From positions 124,001 to 188,000 of the forward strand of contig JADJJE010000003.1 in the NCBI GenBank assembly GCA_016706685.1: a DNA stretch of 64,000 nucleotides. Direction: 5' to 3'. Position 1 is the stretch's first letter. Every line of letters begins with the position of its first letter. The notes beneath the pieces were generated by a model. That model did no database searches, was not told the DNA's origin, and saw only the letters and a program-made list of their open reading frames with translations. The position numbers and the translations under genes are program-made. Shown here one piece after another: positions 42,617 to 51,542 of this stretch. The stretch is from Sandaracinaceae bacterium (GTDB lineage: Bacteria; Myxococcota_A; Polyangia; Polyangiales; Houyiibacteriaceae).

Positions 42617-45534
42617 GCGTACTCCCCCCAACAGCGCAGGCGCTGGTCCTCGTCGATGCCGCACACGTACGTGTCCGTCGCTCCGATGGAGAGGAAGCGC
42701 ACGCCGCTGGGCGGCACGTGCGCGTAGTAGGCGGAGCTGCCCCAGCAGGTCACGTCGCCGCTCGACTCACGTGCGCAGCCGAAGCCGTTGCCGAGGGTCA
42801 CGTCCACGAAGCTGCCGCTGGGCGGCGTCAGCGCCTGGTTTCCCCAGCACACGAGGTGCCCATCGCTGCTGGCCACGCCGCAGGTCTGCCCCACGCTCGA
42901 CGCGATGGCGCTGAGCGCCACGGCGGGCGGCGCTGGCGTCACGCCGTCGGGGAAGCAGCGCGGCAGGCCGTTCGGCTGGAGCGCGCACAGCTGGTCCAAG
43001 CCGAGCGACAGGGCCGTGTAGGTGCCGACGTGAAACCCAGGGTGCGAGAGCCCCGTGGCGAAGCCAGCGCCCCAGCAGCGCAGCGAGCGCGCGTCGGACT
43101 GAATGTCGTCCGTGAGCGCGCACAACACCTGGCCCTCGGCGTTGCGCACGCTGGCGATGTCGAGGATGGAGACGGTGTCCGGTGGGCGCTGGAACTCCGA
43201 CGCCCCGGCGTTGCACTGACCGGTGAGGCCCCCGCCGATGTCGGAGAGCTGGCCCTCCGGGGACACCGTGCAGAAGTCGGTGACTAGCCCGAAGTCGCGC
43301 GGCAGGATGTCGTACCGATCCGGTTGGTGGCCGCTCACGCGCGCCGACGCCGTGGCGCTGAGCGCACGGCAATCGCGATCCCAGCAGACCACCTCGTCGA
43401 AGCGGGGTGACGTCGCACCCCAGCAGACGTACGCGCCACCGGTGTCGAACCCGCAGTCGCCCCCGGTGAGCGTCGTCAGGCGCAGCGCGCTCGGTGGGCT
43501 GGTCTCGCCCGAGAGCTCGTAGCCCCAGCAGCTGAGCTCGCCCGTGCTGCGCAGCGCGCAGCCGTGCTGGTCGCCCATCGCCACGTCCACGAAGTCGTTG
43601 CCGGAGGGCGGGCTCAGCAGGTCGTCGAGTCCCACCGGGTCGCCCCAACACTGAAGGGTGCCGTCGGTGGCCACGGCGCAGGCCACCCGACGGGTCGCCG
43701 CGATGGCTCGTGCGATCAGTCCCGCGGGAGGCGCGCTCGCAAATTCGCCAAAGCAGTAGACGCGGCCATCCACGTCCCGCGCGCAGGCGTGCTGTTCGCC
43801 CGCCACCACCTCGGCGAAGTCACCGAGGACCACACCCTCGAGGAAGCCACGGCAGCGCAGCGTGCCGGTCGTGTCCACGGTGCAGCGACGCTCGACGTCC
43901 TGGGCCGGGTCCTGGGCCACCTGCCGCGGCGAGGCTCCCGCTCCACCGGGCGCGCACTCACCGCACCACGCGATGCCTTCGTCGGTCACACCGCAGACCG
44001 AGTCGCCTCTCACGTTGACGCCCACGAAGGTGGCGTGCGTCATGTCGGGGCAGCTCGGGTCGGCGCACTGCAGCTCGCCCACCATGGTCACGCTGCAGGT
44101 GCCGCTGGCGCGGGCCCACACGTCCACGGCAGGTGTGGGGGTGCCGCCTCCCCAGCACACCAGCTCTTCGCCGTTGGTGCCGCAGAAGCCATCGCCGGCG
44201 GGCTGCGGTGAGAACACGCCCGGCACCGGGGCCGGCCGGGTCCAAGCGAAACCCCAGCAGTGCAAGGTTCCCTCCGAGTCGAGACCACATGCGGTGTCGC
44301 CACCAGCGTGCACGAAGGAGAGAGCGATGTCGGGTGGCGCGAGCGGGATGGTGCCCCAGCAGCGCGCGCGCTGGTCCGCGTCCACCACGCAGCTGAACGC
44401 TTCGTTTGCGGTGAGCGAGTGGAAGTCGCCCCCGCTAGGGATGGGGGTCAGGAAGTAGTCCTGCCTGCCCCAGCAGCGAATGCTCCCATCGCCTGCTGTG
44501 AGGGCGCACGAAGTGTCCCCAACGGTGACTAGGTCACTGAACTGTCCGGAAGGCGGCGACGCCTTCCCGTAGGCGTTGTCACCCCAACAGGCGATGGTTC
44601 CGTTCGCGCGCAGGCCACATGTGTAATGTCGGCCGGTGGTCAGGGCCACGAAGCTCTCGCCCTCGGGTGGACGCGCCTGCCCGTAAGTGTTGTCACCAAA
44701 GCACTCCGGCACTCCCCCGCGCAGCACGCATGAGTGAGGGACCACCGGGCCCGAGGGGGAGTTTGGCCCCGCCGTGGTGACGCATGGGCCCGTCACGGTG
44801 CCGCACGAGCCGTACCACGTGCAGTCGCGCACCAAGCGGCAGTCATCGCAGCGCACCTCGCCCAGCGCATACCCGCCGAGAGCACCCACGGGTGGGGTGC
44901 AGTCGAGGCCGGGGTCCCCGTCGCAGTTCTCTTCGCTGGCCGGGTCCACCATCCCGTCGCCGCAGTAGCTGGGCTGGCCGGGCTCGTAGCGGCACGTCAA
45001 GGGCGAACACACCTGGCACGAGGTCTCGCCGTAGTCGCAGCGCTCCCAGAGATTGAAGCCGCCGGGCCCCGGATCGCACTCCTCGTCGGCGGCCAAGACG
45101 CCGTCAGCGCAGCCTCCCGCGCCCACGGACCCGAACACGGGGGTGATGGGGATACAGCTGAACACAGCATCGCGGCTGCCCGTGCTCAGCTCGAAGCCCA
45201 GCGTCCACGAGGTGGCTTCCCAGTCGCTCGGGACCCGGACTTCAAACGTCTTGGGGCCCTGCTCACCCGCCTCGAAGCGCAGCACGTCGGTGGACAGGAT
45301 GAGGCCCGTGAGATTCTCGGGACGAAGCTCGACGGGCGCAGTCGGCATCGAGAGCAAGCGCACGGACACGAGGGCTGGCGCGCCTGTGAGAGTGGCGGTC
45401 CCCATCGCGCTCGCCACCGCCACGGTGTCGATGGGCGCCGTGCCGCTGCAGGTGGGCCCGTCGGCGCCGCAGCCAGAAAGGCCTGCACCGAGCACGATGA
45501 GCGAAATGAGCGTCAGCCCCGAGCGGAGACCCAT
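42604..45534 (-). CDS. RCC1-repeat lipoprotein
   Basis: The start is taken at ATG 45534 because it begins a lipoprotein signal peptide (LISLIVLGAGLSGC); the open frame further upstream lacks one. The 976-aa product has a cysteine-rich myxobacterial linker region after residue 120 (repeated C-x-D-G-x-x-D pattern), then about fifteen RCC1-type blades, each containing the CWG motif (for example GTIACWGDNAYG). RCC1 repeats fold into seven-bladed propellers, so two may form. Such surface propeller lipoproteins are common in Myxococcota; ligands are unknown. Confidence 0.82.
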   Translation of the reverse strand: MGLRSGLTLISLIVLGAGLSGCGADGPTCSGTAPIDTVAVASAMGTATLTGAPALVSVRLLSMPTAPVELRPENLTGLILSTDVLRFEAGEQGPKTFEVRVPSDWEATSWTLGFELSTGSRDAVFSCIPITPVFGSVGAGGCADGVLAADEECDPGPGGFNLWERCDYGETSCQVCSPLTCRYEPGQPSYCGDGMVDPASEENCDGDPGLDCTPPVGALGGYALGEVRCDDCRLVRDCTWYGSCGTVTGPCVTTAGPNSPSGPVVPHSCVLRGGVPECFGDNTYGQARPPEGESFVALTTGRHYTCGLRANGTIACWGDNAYGKASPPSGQFSDLVTVGDTSCALTAGDGSIRCWGRQDYFLTPIPSGGDFHSLTANEAFSCVVDADQRARCWGTIPLAPPDIALSFVHAGGDTACGLDSEGTLHCWGFAWTRPAPVPGVFSPQPAGDGFCGTNGEELVCWGGGTPTPAVDVWARASGTCSVTMVGELQCADPSCPDMTHATFVGVNVRGDSVCGVTDEGIAWCGECAPGGAGASPRQVAQDPAQDVERRCTVDTTGTLRCRGFLEGVVLGDFAEVVAGEQHACARDVDGRVYCFGEFASAPPAGLIARAIAATRRVACAVATDGTLQCWGDPVGLDDLLSPPSGNDFVDVAMGDQHGCALRSTGELSCWGYELSGETSPPSALRLTTLTGGDCGFDTGGAYVCWGATSPRFDEVVCWDRDCRALSATASARVSGHQPDRYDILPRDFGLVTDFCTVSPEGQLSDIGGGLTGQCNAGASEFQRPPDTVSILDIASVRNAEGQVLCALTDDIQSDARSLRCWGAGFATGLSHPGFHVGTYTALSLGLDQLCALQPNGLPRCFPDGVTPAPPAVALSAIASSVGQTCGVASSDGHLVCWGNQALTPPSGSFVDVTLGNGFGCARESSGDVTCWGSSAYYAHVPPSGVRFLSIGATDTYVCGIDEDQRLRCWGEYAWNL

Positions 45535-45640
45535 GGCGGTGACGGTACCCGTGACAGCGAACATTTTCAACGAGGCCACAGCCATCCGACACCCAAACGG
45601 CTGGAGAGTTCCCACCGGCCGCGGTATTCCCTGAGCCGCC

Positions 45641-46633
45641 ATGCACGCGGGCCGCCACTACTCCCTGCGCGAGATCCTCACGTGGACTCGACGCGAGCTC
45701 TTCACGTTCGTCTTGGTGGCCAGCGCCCCCGCTGGGCTCTGCAGCGCCGGGGTCGACGTGGGCGTCATCCCGTGGGCCCCTGTGGTGGTGCTGGGCACGG
45801 CCGTGGCGTTCGTGACGGGCTTCAAGTGCAACGCGGCCTACGGGCGCCTGTGGGAGGCGCGCCAGATCTGGGGCGCCATCGTGAACGCCAGCCGCAGCTG
45901 GGGCGTGATGGTGCGCGACCTGATCACGCCGGAGGCGAGCGGCCAGACGCACCAGCGCATGATCCTGCGGCACGTGGCATGGCTCACGGCGCTCCGCTAC
46001 CAGCTGCGCGAGCCGCGCGTGTGGGAGACCAAGCAGATGAAGCACAACCTCGAATTCGAGGCGAGCCACTTCAGCGTGCCGGAGCGCAAGACCCCGCTCG
46101 ACGAGGAGCTGGGCAAGCTGCTGAGCCCGGACGAGTGTGCGCGCGTGCTCGGCAAGAAGAACCGCGCGGCGGCGCTCTTGGCGCTGCAGTCCGAGGAGCT
46201 GCGGAAGCACAACGAAGCGGGCCGGCTGAGCGAGTATCGCCAGGTGGAGATCGTGCGCCTGGTCAGCACCCTCTACGAGCAGCAGGGCAAGTGCGAGCGC
46301 ATCAAGAACTTCCCCTACCCGCGCCAGTTCGCCACGCTCAACCTCATCTTCGTGTGGCTCTTCATCGTGCTCTTGCCCTTCGGGCTGGTCACCGAGTTCA
46401 AGCGCCTCGGCGCGTTCGGGGTGTGGCTGGCCGTGCCGCTCACCGTGATCATCGCGTGGGTCTTCCACACCATGGACAAGATCGGCGAGGCCTCCGAGAA
46501 CCCCTTCGAGGGCTCCGCCAACGACGTGCCCATCAGCGCCATGAGCCGCGGCATCGAGATCGACCTGCGCGACATGCTGGGTGAGACCGACCTGCCGCCG
46601 CCGCTCACGCCAACGAACAACATCCTGATGTGA
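45641..46633 (+). CDS. Bestrophin-family ion channel
   Basis: The 330-aa protein has the bestrophin/UPF0187 pattern: an N-terminal YSLREILTWTRRELFTFVLVAS helix, a second hydrophobic stretch with VTGFKCNAAYGRLWEARQIWGAIVNASR (the family hallmark), a soluble helical middle and two C-terminal hydrophobic segments (LIFVWLFIVLLPFGLV; VPLTVIIAWVFHTMDKIGE) with the conserved NPFEG-N-DVP stretch. Bacterial bestrophins form pentameric channels, often cation-selective. It is divergent from the RCC1 lipoprotein gene and convergent with the gene at 46650. Confidence 0.9.
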   Translation: MHAGRHYSLREILTWTRRELFTFVLVASAPAGLCSAGVDVGVIPWAPVVVLGTAVAFVTGFKCNAAYGRLWEARQIWGAIVNASRSWGVMVRDLITPEASGQTHQRMILRHVAWLTALRYQLREPRVWETKQMKHNLEFEASHFSVPERKTPLDEELGKLLSPDECARVLGKKNRAAALLALQSEELRKHNEAGRLSEYRQVEIVRLVSTLYEQQGKCERIKNFPYPRQFATLNLIFVWLFIVLLPFGLVTEFKRLGAFGVWLAVPLTVIIAWVFHTMDKIGEASENPFEGSANDVPISAMSRGIEIDLRDMLGETDLPPPLTPTNNILM

Positions 46634-46639
46634 CCCGAA

Positions 46640-46656
46640 GGGCTGGGCCTCAGCCC
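46640..46656. terminator. Possible bidirectional hairpin between convergent genes
   Basis: GGGCTG (46640-46645) and CAGCCC (46651-46656) form a six-base-pair stem with a five-base loop, straddling the end of the gene at 46650. There is no T-run on either side, so any termination would be weak. Confidence 0.3.
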
Positions 46657-48170
46657 ATCCACATGCCCAGCACGATGAGCAGCGCGCCTCCGCCGGCGGC
46701 ACCCACCAACACCACGAGACCAACGCCGAACGAGTGCATGTGCGGCGGTGCGGGCGGCGGGACCCTGACGCCCAGCTGCTCCGCCAGCTCGTCCAGCTTG
46801 GCGTTCAGCGCGGCGAGCTCACCGCGATGCAACGCCCAGCGCCGCGCGCCTTGAAAGGGCAGCAGCACCAGCAGGATCGCGAGCAGCATGAGGTAGCTCC
46901 CGCCAGCGGCGGTGAGGGCGTTCATGCGGTAGGGCCCGAGGGTCTGCTGGCTGTCCTCGAGCTGTTCGTCCGTGAGCACCTCGACGTCGTTCTTGTCGGA
47001 CGCGCAGTAGTAGTCGGCGCCGTCGCTGGTCCACTCGCCAGGACCCGAGGGGACCCACGCAGTGGAGACCCGCACGGGCCCGTGACAGCCCTCGCATACC
47101 TTGGGGCAGAGAGGGTACCCATAGGCACCCAGCAGCGGGTCGGCGTCCGCGACGCAGCGCGACACGGCGATGGGGACCATCAAGAACGCGGCGATGACGG
47201 GCAGGAACGTGAGCGACGGAAGCAGCGCGTCGATGACGTTGCCGGCGAGCCCCGCCCGCTTGGTGGTCAAGTCGTGCAGCTGCTGCTCGAGGGCGCCCTT
47301 CGCGGCGCGCTCACGGACCTGCGGCGCGAGGTTGCCCTCGGCGAGGTGGGCCAGCATGTCGCGGCGGCCGTTGGTCCCACTTCCGCGCTCGAGCTCCGCG
47401 TCGGCTTCGGCCGCATACCCCGCCAGCTCGAGGCCATGGATGCGCATGAGCGTGACGTTGCGGTCGTGCTCGGGGGCGATGGGGATGTCCGTGGCGCGCG
47501 CGCCCACCACGCCGAGCAGCGCCGGCCCATCGCCGCGTGCCGTGTGCAGCCGCGCCTGCGCGTCGCGGTAGGCGCTGTCCAGCTCCAGCACCTCGGGGAA
47601 CGGGTCACACTCGGCGAGCCACCCTGCCGCTGAGTCGAGGTCGTCCTCGTCGATGGCGCCGACCGCCAGGCGGCAGCGCACCAGCTGGCGGTGCCCGTCG
47701 TCCGCCAGCATCTCGAGCGCGGTCTCCAGCACGGCGCGCGACTTGAGCGGCTGGCCCAGCCGGCGATAACCATCGGCGAGCGACACCGTCAGCCAGCACA
47801 GCTTGCGCTGCTCCTCGGCCAGGGGCGACGGCTTCTCGCGCGCGGCGCGCCACTCTCGGCTGGCGCGCTCCATGCCGGCGGGCTGGTAAACCTCGCCCTT
47901 CTTCCAGCCCATGGGGGGCAGGCTCAAGTCGTAGGCGTGCGCCGAGATGGGGTTGACCAGCTGTGCCTTGAGGCGCGAGAGGCGCGCCACTTCGTCGGCC
48001 AGCGAGCGCACCACCCCCGCGCCCGCTGCGGCCTGACGCGTGCTGAGCACGTTGACCACGCCACAGTAGCGGCACGTGATCTCGCCCCCGCGCTGGTCCG
48101 TGGCGACCGGCGCGCCACAGCGCTTGCACTCGAGGGTGCGCACGTGGATGTCGAAGCTGGTCGTGTTCAT
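46650..48170 (-). CDS. Zinc-ribbon, repeat-containing membrane protein
   Basis: The 506-aa protein has an N-terminal zinc ribbon with C15/C18 and C33/C36, a helical TPR-like middle (about 100-290) and three C-terminal hydrophobic segments (near 310-330, 430-450 and 480-505). A cysteine-rich loop (YPLCPKVCEGCHGP) sits between the first two. Its start overlaps the ClC gene stop. The layout suggests a membrane-anchored scaffold or quality-control protein; no function can be named. Confidence 0.75.
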   Translation of the reverse strand: MNTTSFDIHVRTLECKRCGAPVATDQRGGEITCRYCGVVNVLSTRQAAAGAGVVRSLADEVARLSRLKAQLVNPISAHAYDLSLPPMGWKKGEVYQPAGMERASREWRAAREKPSPLAEEQRKLCWLTVSLADGYRRLGQPLKSRAVLETALEMLADDGHRQLVRCRLAVGAIDEDDLDSAAGWLAECDPFPEVLELDSAYRDAQARLHTARGDGPALLGVVGARATDIPIAPEHDRNVTLMRIHGLELAGYAAEADAELERGSGTNGRRDMLAHLAEGNLAPQVRERAAKGALEQQLHDLTTKRAGLAGNVIDALLPSLTFLPVIAAFLMVPIAVSRCVADADPLLGAYGYPLCPKVCEGCHGPVRVSTAWVPSGPGEWTSDGADYYCASDKNDVEVLTDEQLEDSQQTLGPYRMNALTAAGGSYLMLLAILLVLLPFQGARRWALHRGELAALNAKLDELAEQLGVRVPPPAPPHMHSFGVGLVVLVGAAGGGALLIVLGMWMG

Positions 48171-49456
48171 GGGGCCTCTCTGGGAGGCTCACCCTTCGCG
48201 CCCCCGCTGGCAACATCCCGCAGGGCCACGAGGTTCGCGAGCTCGGGGCCGCCCTTGCCCCGCAAGAGGCGCTGCGCCGGATAGATGCTGCGGTGCCCCG
48301 TCAACACGTAGGCCACCACGCACACGATCACCACGTGCGGCAGCACCGCCGCGCCCAGCAGCTCCACCGCCATGATGGAGAGCGCCAGCGGCGTGTTGGA
48401 GGCCGCCGCAAAGACCGCCGCCAGGCCCACACCCGCACCCAGCTCGATGGGGATGCCCAGCAGCCGCGCCAGCACGCTACCGAGCGCCGCGCCCACGAAG
48501 AACAGCGGCGTGACCTCCCCGCCCAGGAAGCCTGCGCCCAGCGTCACGGCCGTGAACAGCAGCTTCAGCGCGAACACGTAGACCGGCAGGCTCGGGTCCT
48601 CGAACGCACGCACGATGGTGGGCACACCCAGGCCCAAGTAGTCGCTGGTGCCCACCAGCTTCCACAGCAGCACCACCACCACGCCGCCCAGGAACATGCG
48701 GGCCGCGAGCGGCTTCACGTGCTGCTCGCCCCGCTTCTTGAGGAAGTGCGTGAGCTCGATGAACCCCGCCGTGGTGGCCGCCACGGCCAACGCGAACACC
48801 AGCCACTTGGCCACCAAGAGCGGCGTGAGCGAGAGGTGCGCCACCACCGGATACGCCGTGTGCCCGATGCCGCAGGCGCGCGTGGTCAGGTCGCCCACCA
48901 GCGACGCCACCAGCGCCGGCACCAGCGCGTCGTAGCGGATGCGCCCGAGCACGATGAACTCGAGCCCGAACACGGCCCCGGCAATGGGCGTCCCGAACAC
49001 CGAGCCGAAGCCGCCCGCCACGCCGGCCGCCAGCAGCTGTTGCCGCATGGCGGGGCTCACGCGCAGGCGGTGCGACACCCAGTCCGCCAGACTCGCGCCC
49101 ATCTGCACGGCGGTGCCCTCGCGCCCCGCGCTGCCGCCGAAGAGGTGCGTGAGCACGGTGCCGATGAGCACCATGGGCGTCATGCGCAGCGGGATCTCGG
49201 GGCCTTGGTCGTGGATGGTGTCGATGACCAGGTTGCTGCCGGCCTTGATGGGCTGCCCGTAGCGCTCGTAGACGAAGCCAATCAGCAGGCCCGCGACGGG
49301 CAGCAGGTACACGATGCGCTCGTCACCCGTGCGGAAGTCGGTGGCGAGCTCCAGCAGCCACAGGAACAGCGCGGACGCCACACCCGCGAGCAGGCCCACC
49401 AGCGAGCCGAGCGCGACCCACTGGCCGAGCGCCACCCCGCGCTCGCGGGAGGTCAC
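48167..49456 (-). CDS. ClC-family chloride channel/transporter
   Basis: The 429-aa protein has about ten membrane segments and ClC motifs: GSAGREGTAVQMG (the GKEGP-type filter with the gating Glu equivalent to E148), a FGTPIAGAVFGLEF helix, GGEVTPLFFVGAALG and AAASNTPLALSIMAVEL. The filter Pro of GREGP is Thr here, as in some bacterial ClC subfamilies. It starts in four-base overlap with the symporter gene (49453-49456), so the two membrane proteins are co-expressed. Confidence 0.9.
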   Translation of the reverse strand: MTSRERGVALGQWVALGSLVGLLAGVASALFLWLLELATDFRTGDERIVYLLPVAGLLIGFVYERYGQPIKAGSNLVIDTIHDQGPEIPLRMTPMVLIGTVLTHLFGGSAGREGTAVQMGASLADWVSHRLRVSPAMRQQLLAAGVAGGFGSVFGTPIAGAVFGLEFIVLGRIRYDALVPALVASLVGDLTTRACGIGHTAYPVVAHLSLTPLLVAKWLVFALAVAATTAGFIELTHFLKKRGEQHVKPLAARMFLGGVVVVLLWKLVGTSDYLGLGVPTIVRAFEDPSLPVYVFALKLLFTAVTLGAGFLGGEVTPLFFVGAALGSVLARLLGIPIELGAGVGLAAVFAAASNTPLALSIMAVELLGAAVLPHVVIVCVVAYVLTGHRSIYPAQRLLRGKGGPELANLVALRDVASGGAKGEPPREAP

Positions 49457-50358
49457 GTGGCCGCCTCCGCAGGGGCAGCGTGAGTCGCCGCGGCCAGCGT
49501 GCGCGCGTGCGCGCGGCGGCCGATGACCACCACCACGGCGCCCGTGAAGTACACCAGCAGCGAGTAGAGGAACACCGGCGGCAGCAGCGACAGGTCACCG
49601 CGCAGCAGCGCGAGCCCGAGTGCGAAGGCCAGCGTGGCGTTCTGGATGCCCACCTCGAGCGTGATGGTGAGCTGCTGCGGGAGGGGGAGCCCTGCCAGCC
49701 GCGCGAGCCCCCAGCCGAGCAGCATGCCCGACACGTTGAGCGCCACGACCGCCGCCCCCGAGGACAGCGCCGCCGCCGCGAGCTTGTCGCCGTTGCCGCG
49801 CAGCGAGCCGACGATGATGAGCACCAGCAGGAGCGCCGCCGCGCCCTTCACGGGTCCCTCGAGGCGCTTGGCCCAGCGCTCGCTGCGGGCGCGCAGCAGC
49901 ATGCCCAGCGCGACGGGCAGGCCCATCACGAAGAAGATCTGCAGCATGGTGGCGCCAATGGGCATGGGCGGGACCTCGCCCGGAACGGCGAAGACGGCGA
50001 TGGCCAGGCTGAGCACCAGCGGGATGGTGACGATGGTGATGACGCCGCTCAGGGCGGTGAGCGTGACCGACAGCGCGATGTCGGCCTTGGCGAAGCTGGA
50101 GTAGAGGTTGCTGTGCGCCCCGCCGGGGACCGCCGAGATGAGCACCAGCCCGAGCGCCAGCGGCGTGCTGAGCCCGAACGCCCAGGCCCACAGGAAGCCC
50201 ATGGCCGGCAGGCCCACGAGCTGCCCCACCAGCCCCACCACCACGGCGCGTGGCTGCGCGGCGATGCGCCGGAAGTCACCCGTGGTGAGCCCGAGCCCCA
50301 TGGTGAGCATGATGGCGCTGACCGAGATCACCAGAAAGAGCTGCGCCTTCGCGTCCAT
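49453..50358 (-). CDS. Bile acid:sodium symporter (BASS) family transporter
   Basis: The protein is read from ATG 50358 (301 aa). It has about nine membrane segments; the segments LTMGLGLTTGDFRRIAAQPRA and SAVPGGAHSNLYSSFAKAD near residues 16-110 carry the conserved BASS helix-crossing patterns, and EVGIQNATLAFALG is the second inverted-repeat motif. Family members move organic acids, bile acids or pantoate with Na+. The natural substrate is not evident. It is first of the symporter-ClC-zinc-ribbon operon. Confidence 0.87.
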   Translation of the reverse strand: MDAKAQLFLVISVSAIMLTMGLGLTTGDFRRIAAQPRAVVVGLVGQLVGLPAMGFLWAWAFGLSTPLALGLVLISAVPGGAHSNLYSSFAKADIALSVTLTALSGVITIVTIPLVLSLAIAVFAVPGEVPPMPIGATMLQIFFVMGLPVALGMLLRARSERWAKRLEGPVKGAAALLLVLIIVGSLRGNGDKLAAAALSSGAAVVALNVSGMLLGWGLARLAGLPLPQQLTITLEVGIQNATLAFALGLALLRGDLSLLPPVFLYSLLVYFTGAVVVVIGRRAHARTLAAATHAAPAEAAT

Positions 50359-50449
50359 GGGCGGGCAGGGTGCAGCGTGCGTGCGCCTCGGTGCAAGCCG
50401 AGAGCGCGAGGCCATTGCCGTGCACGCTACGGACTTGCAGACTGGAAGG

Positions 50450-51535
50450 ATGGGCACGCGGGAAGACGAACGGGATCTGGCGACGATGGTGGCGCCGCTC
50501 GGGTCGCTCGACCAGTCCGTGCTCGAGGCCATGACGCTCTATCGGAGGGCGCGTGTGAAGGTGCTGGAGCTGCGCAAGCAGGCGGCCCAGCTGCACACGG
50601 GCTACTGGGTGTTCCACACCGGCACGGGTGGGCTGCCGCTCGGCTTCGTGCCGGCCGTCGCGGGGGCGCACGCCATCGTGGGTCGCCACCACTGCGTGGA
50701 CCTCAGGGTGGCCGAGGAGCATCACGCGTTTTCGCTGCGGCAGGCGCTGCTGCGGGCGCGGCGCATGGACGGCCAGCTGGTGCTCAACGTCATGGACCTC
50801 GAGTCACCGCACGGCATCGTGCTGGGCCGCGACCACAGCGTGCGCGCGCTCGACGCGGTGGGTCCCTTTGCGGCGCTCATGGGCGGGCTCACGCTGCTGT
50901 TCGTTCCGGAGGATCCAAAGCAAGAGCTGCCGGAGGCGCTGCCCGTGCCCGAGCTACTGACGGTGTGTGAGCGCGAGCAGCCGCGGAAGCCCGAGCGTTG
51001 GGACCTGCCCCTGCCAGAGCCGGCGCGCCCCACGCTCGCGTCCAGGTCGGAGTCGTGCAGCCGCGTGAGTGAGCTGGCAGGCCTGCGGCGCGTGGAGCTG
51101 GGCTCCATCATTCCCTCGGCTCCCTTTGCGCAGAGCCACATCTCCGTGGACCTCGACGCGGCGCGCGCCGAGGGGGCCTGTGCTTTCCACCTCACCTCCC
51201 ACGCGCGCGTGCTGGGCACCCTGGTGCTCACCCGCGAGCAGCTCGAGAGCGGCGTGCTGCTGGGGCGCTACGACCGCTGCTGGGACCTCGGGAACCAGCC
51301 CCTCGACACCCAGGTGTCGCGCGTGCACGCGCTGCTCATCCTCGAGCGCGGGGCGCTGCGCATCTTCGACCTGGGCTCCACCAACGGCGTGCAGGTGGAC
51401 GACGAGGTGGTGCGCTCGGCCACCCTCATGCGTCACCAGCGGGTGGAGCTATCGAGCGAGCTGACGCTGCGCGTGCTGTTCACCAGCGTGCCCACCCTGC
51501 CGCCACCGCCGCCGGCGCCGGAGGTGGTCCGCTAG
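50450..51535 (+). CDS. FHA-domain protein
   Basis: The 361-aa protein from ATG 50450 has GGAAGG just upstream. A C-terminal FHA domain (about 265-335) shows LLGRYDRCWDL, the SRVHALL motif and IFDLGSTNGVQVDD, the full phosphothreonine-binding set. The N-terminal 150 residues also look like a degenerate FHA fold (AIVGRHHCVDLRVAEEHHAFSLRQ). FHA proteins read phosphorylation by Hanks kinases, which are present in this genome. No enzyme domain is attached. Confidence 0.88.
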   Translation: MGTREDERDLATMVAPLGSLDQSVLEAMTLYRRARVKVLELRKQAAQLHTGYWVFHTGTGGLPLGFVPAVAGAHAIVGRHHCVDLRVAEEHHAFSLRQALLRARRMDGQLVLNVMDLESPHGIVLGRDHSVRALDAVGPFAALMGGLTLLFVPEDPKQELPEALPVPELLTVCEREQPRKPERWDLPLPEPARPTLASRSESCSRVSELAGLRRVELGSIIPSAPFAQSHISVDLDAARAEGACAFHLTSHARVLGTLVLTREQLESGVLLGRYDRCWDLGNQPLDTQVSRVHALLILERGALRIFDLGSTNGVQVDDEVVRSATLMRHQRVELSSELTLRVLFTSVPTLPPPPPAPEVVR

Positions 51536-51542
51536 CAGGAGG

